Under the pieces are notes generated by a model. The model did not search any database. It saw only the letters and a list, made by a program, of their open reading frames with translations, and was not told where the DNA came from. 8,034 nt of DNA from Methanobacteriota archaeon. GTDB lineage: Archaea; Altiarchaeota; Altiarchaeia; IMC4; QMZM01. The DNA lies in the NCBI GenBank assembly GCA_021731385.1, contig JAKFXM010000155.1, positions 1 to 8,034 of the forward strand. Direction: 5' to 3'. Position numbers and translations under genes: made by a program. Below, piece by piece: positions 4,894-8,034 of the stretch (position 1 is its first letter; every line of letters begins with the position of its first letter).

Positions 4894-6188
4894 AAGAGGG
4901 TAATGAATTGGATAAACTTGTATACGCCTCGGACGCATCGGCACTGGAAGGGAAAACAATGGCAGTGGTATGGCCAGGAAATAGCAGAGAAGTTCAGAGG
5001 ATAGTTGAATTTGCAACAAGAAAAATTCGCGAAGCGAATTTTTGTGCCCGAAAAACTGCAAAGCAGTTTTTGGGCCCGAAAAATTTGCATTGCAAATTTT
5101 TGGGCCCAATTAGCCTAAAGGCTAATTCGGGCCCAATGAGCCGAAGGCTCATTCGGGCCCAATCAGCGACAGAGTCGCTGATTCGGGCAAAGGGAGGGAT
5201 AGATTTAATTCCTCGCGGTGGCGGTACCGGGTTGGCAGGGGCGGTTATACCACAGAATTCAATAGTTCTGGATTTTTCAAGGATGAATAATATTTTGGAG
5301 GTGGGTAAGAACTATGTAACAGTAGAACCCGGGATTATCTTAGACCATCTCAATAAAGAAGTTAAAAAGCATGGCTTATTCTTCCCTGTAATCCCTAGCA
5401 GTCATGCAGTATGCACTATCGGCGGGATGATAGCATGCAATGCCGCGGGTGTCAGGGCAATAAAATATGGCAAGATGAGGGACTGGATTGAGGAACTTGA
5501 GGTTGTTACAGGCAACGGGGAGATTATTAATGTTAAGGGGGATCAGATAGATGATTTCTGCGGCACTGAAGGAACTGCCGGAATTATAACAAAAACCCGC
5601 CTTAGGGTGACAGAGCCGTTAAAGGAATTTTCTGCATCAATCTTCAGATTTGCTAATTCTGGGGAATTGGTAGAGAAGGTCAAGGAAGTGATTAAGGACA
5701 AGGAGGTAATTGCAGTTGAGTATATGGATAAACTAACGGCAAAATTATCAAACGATGAAGGGAAATTCTTCCTGTTTGTTGAATACGGGAGTGACGAAGG
5801 GGAGATAAGGGATGAAAAGGATATTGCAGAAAGGATGAAGAACAGAACAATCCTTGGGCAGACGCTTGCAAGTAAAGGGTATATCGTGGTCGAGGATCCA
5901 GAGATTCCAATGGACAGGCTACCTGAATTTCTAAACTGGCTGGATTCCAAAGAAATTCCAAATTATGGGCATATTGGAATTGGAATAATACACGCAAGGG
6001 TAAAAAAGGGTTACAATCCGGGGGAATTTTATGAAAAGGTTCGGGAACTTGGCGGTGATGTATCTGGTGAACATGGGGTCGGGATAATGAAGAAGGGCTA
6101 CGTGAATGAAAAATTCAGGGATAAGATAAGGAGACTAAAAGAAAGATACGACCCCGGCGGGATACTGAATGGGGGGAAGATAATATAG
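4878..6188 (+). CDS. FAD-linked oxidase (GlcD/D-lactate dehydrogenase type) with an in-frame hairpin-array insert
   Basis: A 436-residue flavoprotein. The FAD-binding part starts LVYASDASALEGK, then VVWPGNSREVQRIVEFA (about 31-47), PRGGGTGLAGAVIP (about 112-125), CTIGGMIACNAAG (about 179-191) and FCGTEGTAGIITKTRLRV (about 227-244). The C-terminal part has GHIGIGIIHARV (about 364-375) and GGDVSGEHGVGIMKKGY (about 392-408), ending DPGGILNGGKII. It should oxidise a 2-hydroxyacid such as lactate or glycolate and pass electrons to the CCG protein encoded just upstream. Residues about 49-104 have no place in the family: they are the translation of the hairpin array at 5021-5189, inserted between the first helix and the PRGGGTGL strand. 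Without them the protein is about 380 residues, and the C-terminal domain is shorter than in typical 460-500 residue members. Substrate is not determined. Confidence 0.9.
   Translation: MLAGLEEGNELDKLVYASDASALEGKTMAVVWPGNSREVQRIVEFATRKIREANFCARKTAKQFLGPKNLHCKFLGPISLKANSGPMSRRLIRAQSATESLIRAKGGIDLIPRGGGTGLAGAVIPQNSIVLDFSRMNNILEVGKNYVTVEPGIILDHLNKEVKKHGLFFPVIPSSHAVCTIGGMIACNAAGVRAIKYGKMRDWIEELEVVTGNGEIINVKGDQIDDFCGTEGTAGIITKTRLRVTEPLKEFSASIFRFANSGELVEKVKEVIKDKEVIAVEYMDKLTAKLSNDEGKFFLFVEYGSDEGEIRDEKDIAERMKNRTILGQTLASKGYIVVEDPEIPMDRLPEFLNWLDSKEIPNYGHIGIGIIHARVKKGYNPGEFYEKVRELGGDVSGEHGVGIMKKGYVNEKFRDKIRRLKERYDPGGILNGGKII
5021..5189. repeat. Array of six perfect hairpins with GGGCCC-type separators, inside the FAD oxidase gene
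   Basis: Stems: 5021-5030/5034-5043 (loop GAA), 5051-5059/5063-5071 (AAA), 5079-5088/5092-5101 (ATT), 5108-5115/5120-5127 (TAAA), 5135-5142/5146-5153 (GAA), 5161-5170/5174-5183 (AGA). Every stem is an exact match, yet the six differ in sequence, and all loops are closed by a C-G pair. Separators are GTGCCCG, GGGCCCG, GGGCCC, CGGGCCC, CGGGCCC and CGGGCA. In units 2-6 the flanking CCC and GGG can pair to lengthen the stem past one bulged base (G on the left in units 2-3, C on the right in units 4-6). Unit starts are 26-30 bases apart, so the period is not a codon multiple, but the sense frame stays open. Confidence 0.95.
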
Positions 6189-6203
6189 AAGGTAGATTAC
6201 CTT
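6189..6203. terminator. Bidirectional hairpin between converging genes
   Basis: AAGGTA (6189-6194), loop GAT, TACCTT (6198-6203), followed by TT. It lies exactly between the TAG of the FAD oxidase (6186-6188) and the stop of the tautomerase on the other strand (6199-6197), so it could end both transcripts. The stem is only 6 bp. Confidence 0.45.
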
Positions 6204-6385
6204 TTCTTCGATGCAGGAATTCCCGCTATCCCCCAGTGGCTTTTTGGAACGTCATAAAGAAGAACAAAGACCTGCTCTGGCGGGATTTTCAATGCCTTGG
6301 AAACAGATATTGATACCTCCTTTATCAGTAATTCCTTCTGCTCATTATCCCTGCCCTCCCATAATTCTATTCTCACTATTGGCAT
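6197..6385 (-). CDS. 4-oxalocrotonate tautomerase-family protein
   Basis: A 62-residue protein, normal size for the family. After removal of Met it begins PIVRIELWEGRDNEQKELL: Pro1 is the catalytic base and Arg11 (EGR) is present. The family's SHWGIAGIPAS end is also present, with Trp50 in place of Phe50 of the Pseudomonas enzyme. Arg39, which helps bind the substrate in that enzyme, is Phe here, so the substrate probably differs from 4-oxalocrotonate. Such proteins act as small homo-oligomers in the cytoplasm. The minus-strand TATA-like stretch at 6409-6416 lies about 26 bases before the ATG with no ribosome site, which suggests a leaderless transcript. It converges on the FAD oxidase gene. 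Confidence 0.88.
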   Translation of the reverse strand: MPIVRIELWEGRDNEQKELLIKEVSISVSKALKIPPEQVFVLLYDVPKSHWGIAGIPASKKR

Positions 6386-6408
6386 GTAATATTATTGGCG
6401 AATGGTCT

Positions 6409-6416
6409 TAAAATAT
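6409..6416 (-). promoter_or_regulatory. TATA-like box ATATTTTA of the tautomerase gene
   Basis: Centred about 27 bases upstream of the ATG at 6385 on the minus strand, so transcription would start at or next to the start codon. Confidence 0.45.
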
Positions 6417-6484
6417 TCCCATTAGAACTAGAAAGAAAATCGCTTATATGCCTTTATGGAAATGGCTCGTAAAATGGGGGCGAC

Positions 6485-6497
6485 TTTGCGAAGCAAA
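6485..6497. repeat. Solo mini-hairpin containing GCGAAGC
   Basis: TTTGC (6485-6489), loop GAA, GCAAA (6493-6497). Its centre GCGAAGC is identical to the centre of the first hairpin of the array at 5021-5043. The rest of the 127-base gap 6386-6512 shows only the tautomerase promoter. Confidence 0.6.
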
Positions 6498-6512
6498 AAT
6501 TTTGAGTTCCGC

Positions 6513-6776
6513 CTATCCGCCTCTTCTAATTTTTATTATAGTCAAGATAAAGACAGAAACAGTATAATAAATAAATAAATTCAGTACGATATTATTCCAA
6601 TTACATTCACCTTGAAAATCGGCAATAGATCCATGAGTGCATGTATTAAATGGAAAGCCAGAACTACCTCCTCCAAAAGGGGTTGTAAAAAGCTCAATTG
6701 AGAAATATAAGATCATAACAGCAAGAAGAACCCTCCAGTCATATAATGATTTTAATATTGAATTTTTGTTTATCAT
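6513..6776 (-). CDS. Two-helix membrane protein with two cysteines in the external loop, unknown function
   Basis: An 87-residue protein with hydrophobic segments at about residues 15-32 (RVLLAVMILYFSIELF) and 62-81 (IVLNLFIYYTVSVFILTII). The loop between them (about 33-61) is rich in Gly and Ser and holds Cys46 and Cys58. Basic residues at both ends (KNSILK and KIRRGG) put the termini in the cytoplasm and the loop outside, where the cysteines could form a disulfide. No family is recognised. It lies 57 bases after scpA on the same strand, with no Shine-Dalgarno sequence, so it may be separately transcribed. The overlapping + strand frame looks like a shadow. Confidence 0.55.
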   Translation of the reverse strand: MINKNSILKSLYDWRVLLAVMILYFSIELFTTPFGGGSSGFPFNTCTHGSIADFQGECNWNNIVLNLFIYYTVSVFILTIIKIRRGG

Positions 6777-6833
6777 AATTTTAATAAATTATTTAACCAT
6801 TAATATTGAGGTTATAGCGAAATACAAAAACAA

Positions 6834-7583
6834 TCACGCAGAATGTATGTAAATCTCATCAAATATCTTTTCCTGAGTTAGTTTTAGTCTTTGTTTATTT
6901 GAAAGGTGGAGAAGGGATATAAATGTCGATATAACCTCATCCCTGTTGTTTGCAAGTTCTGAAAACAGCGCGACATCCTTTCTGGAAAGGATATCTATTA
7001 CCCTGTTATAGGTTTCCTCAATCAACTTCCTTATGTCAGTATTAATGTTTATAACGATTGTTTTTTTCTCGCCGATACTTTCTGTAATCCTTTTTCTTAT
7101 TACCTTGTCCTCAAGAACCTGCTGTATTGCTGCGATTAACTCCATTGCGGTAACTCTTCTTTTTGGAACCCTTTTTGGTTTTATATCCAACGGTACAATC
7201 ATGTCACCGTTTCCTCCGCCTATATGCCCCCCGTCGGGCTGTGCACATTCAAATTCATCCATACTTACATCTTCATAGTCCGCAAATTCATCTAAATTAA
7301 ATGCGCCGTTTCCTCCAAAGCCTGCAATCTCGGCCTTCATTCGCAGAAGAACGGAACTTACTATTACGACATTTGCGGGAATCCTGAAATTCATCTCTTG
7401 CATCTTGTCGACCTTTTTTGAGTAACGGGTGGCAAGCTCTGCTATGTCTATATCCCATGGGTCCATCGTGCTGATTATCTCGTATAATGTGTCCCTCCAG
7501 AATGATGTTTCAATCATCAAGTCTATATCCGGGTTTGGGGGACTTTCAATAGAGCCTGACTTTATATTTTCAATAGCATCCAT
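6834..7583 (-). CDS. scpA: ScpA, kleisin subunit of the SMC-ScpAB condensin
   Basis: A 249-residue protein, usual length for archaeal ScpA. The N-terminal domain has the hallmark MDPWDIDIAELATRYSKKV (about 40-58) followed by IPANVVIVSSVLLRMKAE (about 68-85), the part that binds the neck of one SMC subunit. A Gly/Asp-rich linker (about 88-128) and a basic patch (KPKRVPKRRVT) lead to the C-terminal winged helix (VISTFISLLHLSNKQRLKLTQEKIFDEIYI, about 217-246) that binds the other SMC head. It bridges the two SMC heads in chromosome compaction. No smc or scpB is in the window. No ribosome site precedes the ATG (ACGCACAAAA), so translation is probably leaderless. Confidence 0.92.
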   Translation of the reverse strand: MDAIENIKSGSIESPPNPDIDLMIETSFWRDTLYEIISTMDPWDIDIAELATRYSKKVDKMQEMNFRIPANVVIVSSVLLRMKAEIAGFGGNGAFNLDEFADYEDVSMDEFECAQPDGGHIGGGNGDMIVPLDIKPKRVPKRRVTAMELIAAIQQVLEDKVIRKRITESIGEKKTIVININTDIRKLIEETYNRVIDILSRKDVALFSELANNRDEVISTFISLLHLSNKQRLKLTQEKIFDEIYIHSA

Positions 7584-7615
7584 TTTTGTGCGTGATTATT
7601 AATCTGCTATATTGG

Positions 7616-7623
7616 TATAAATA
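7616..7623 (+). promoter_or_regulatory. TATA box TATAAATA of pyrE
   Basis: Centred about 30 bases before the ATG at 7650, predicting a start near 7645 and a leader of only a few bases. It lies in the 66-base region shared with the divergent scpA gene. Confidence 0.6.
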
Positions 7624-7649
7624 CTTTTAAGGCTAATGAATATTACAAA

Positions 7650-8034
7650 ATGAAAAAATCTGAGCAACTTATAGCAAAGGTTCTCTGCGATGCAAATGTC
7701 GTCAAATTCGGGGATTTCATGCTTGCGTCAGGAAGAAAGAGCCCGATTTATATTGATCTTAGAATACTGCCATCCTTTCCCGAACCATTCAGTGTTGTTA
7801 TAGGCGAAATGTCAAAACTTGTGAAGAAATTGAACATTAATGTTATTGCCGGGGCGGAAACTGCCGGGATTCCGCTTGCTGCCGCAATTGCCCTAAAGAG
7901 TGGAATTTCCATGGTATATGTTCGGAAGAGACCCAAGGACTATGGAACAAGGTCGCAGATAGAGGGTATACTAAACAACGGGGATAGGGCTGTCCTGGTA
8001 GATGATCTGATTACGGACGGGGGAAGCAAAATTG
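7650..8034 (+). CDS. pyrE: Orotate phosphoribosyltransferase, 5' part (runs off the window)
   Basis: The first 128 residues are present and the frame is open at the window edge. OPRT converts orotate and PRPP to orotidine 5'-phosphate in pyrimidine synthesis. Visible signatures are FGDFMLASGRKSPIYIDLR (about 20-38), the orotate-binding region of the N-terminus; IAGAETAGIPLAAAIAL (about 66-82); YVRKRPKDYGTRSQIEG (about 90-106), the lysine-rich loop that binds PRPP and orotate; and the PRPP motif VLVDDLITDGGSK (about 115-127). The ATG at 7650 follows a good TATA box and has no Shine-Dalgarno sequence. The gene is divergent from scpA. Confidence 0.95.
   Translation, partial: MKKSEQLIAKVLCDANVVKFGDFMLASGRKSPIYIDLRILPSFPEPFSVVIGEMSKLVKKLNINVIAGAETAGIPLAAAIALKSGISMVYVRKRPKDYGTRSQIEGILNNGDRAVLVDDLITDGGSKI

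Noticed and set aside
4861..5109. Minus-strand open frames across the hairpin array
   Set aside because: They are mirror frames created by the palindromes and by the overlapping ends of two well-supported + strand genes. Their translations match nothing.
5021..5189. CRISPR array
   Set aside because: There is no constant repeat of 23-47 bases with unique spacers. The constant parts are only 6-7 bases, and the variable parts are themselves palindromes.
5021..5189. Intron (bulge-helix-bulge) or intein in the FAD oxidase gene
   Set aside because: The region is open in frame and has no splicing domain motifs. Archaeal BHB introns are mainly in tRNA and rRNA genes, and no single hybrid structure brings the ends together.
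6637..6852. Plus-strand frame opposite the two-helix membrane protein
   Set aside because: The minus-strand frame has the better two-helix pattern with basic ends. The + frame runs into the scpA end with no promoter.
1..8034. tRNA or rRNA genes
   Set aside because: No GGTTCRANTCC-type T-loop with matching acceptor arms and no rRNA-like sequence was found by eye on either strand.

Overview
The window looks like a piece of an archaeal chromosome. The signs are AT-rich TATA-type promoters 25-30 bases upstream of starts, several genes that appear leaderless, frequent AGA/AGG and ATA codons, and gene families common in archaea: a DUF2683-type antitoxin with RelE toxin, a retropepsin-like protease with a DUF5678 partner, ScpA, and HdrD/GlcF-type CCG proteins. 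The phylum cannot be fixed from the sequence alone; an altiarchaeal, DPANN or other euryarchaeal origin would all fit.

Left part (1-2900) is accessory. It holds three very small membrane proteins (30-221, 283-393, 400-675), a type II toxin-antitoxin pair (800-1311) under a long palindromic operator, a non-coding block of nested perfect inverted repeats (1354-1537), a doubtful one-helix protein (1532-1798), and a minus-strand group made of a winged-helix regulator (2809-2528), a DUF5678 protein and a retropepsin-like aspartic protease (2474-1822). A 16-base word with core GTAGTGCCTA occurs five times here, always on the + strand, and was not seen in the other 5 kb.

Middle part (2969-6188) is a tightly coupled redox operon. 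It encodes a secreted thioredoxin domain fused to a CcdA/DsbD-type membrane electron carrier, a two-domain CCG iron-sulfur protein (HdrD/GlcF type), and an FAD-linked oxidase (GlcD/D-lactate dehydrogenase type). The reading frames overlap, so the three products probably act together, passing electrons between a 2-hydroxyacid or related substrate, an iron-sulfur cluster and thiol/disulfide chemistry across the membrane. That coupling is an inference.

The most unusual signal is inside the FAD oxidase gene. About 168 bases (5021-5189) form six consecutive perfect hairpins with unrelated stems, 3-4 base loops closed by a C-G pair, and GGGCCC-type separators. They are read through in frame as about 56 extra residues just before the PRGGGTGLAG flavin-binding motif. 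The same loops (TAAA, AGA, AAA, and GAA or its complement TTC) and C-G closing pairs recur in the non-coding block at 1354-1537 and in single hairpins at 343-360 and 6485-6497. This suggests a dispersed family defined by structure rather than sequence.

Right part (6197-8034) carries, on the minus strand, a 4-oxalocrotonate tautomerase-like protein, a two-helix membrane protein and the condensin kleisin ScpA. The 5' part of pyrE (orotate phosphoribosyltransferase) is divergent on the + strand and runs off the end.
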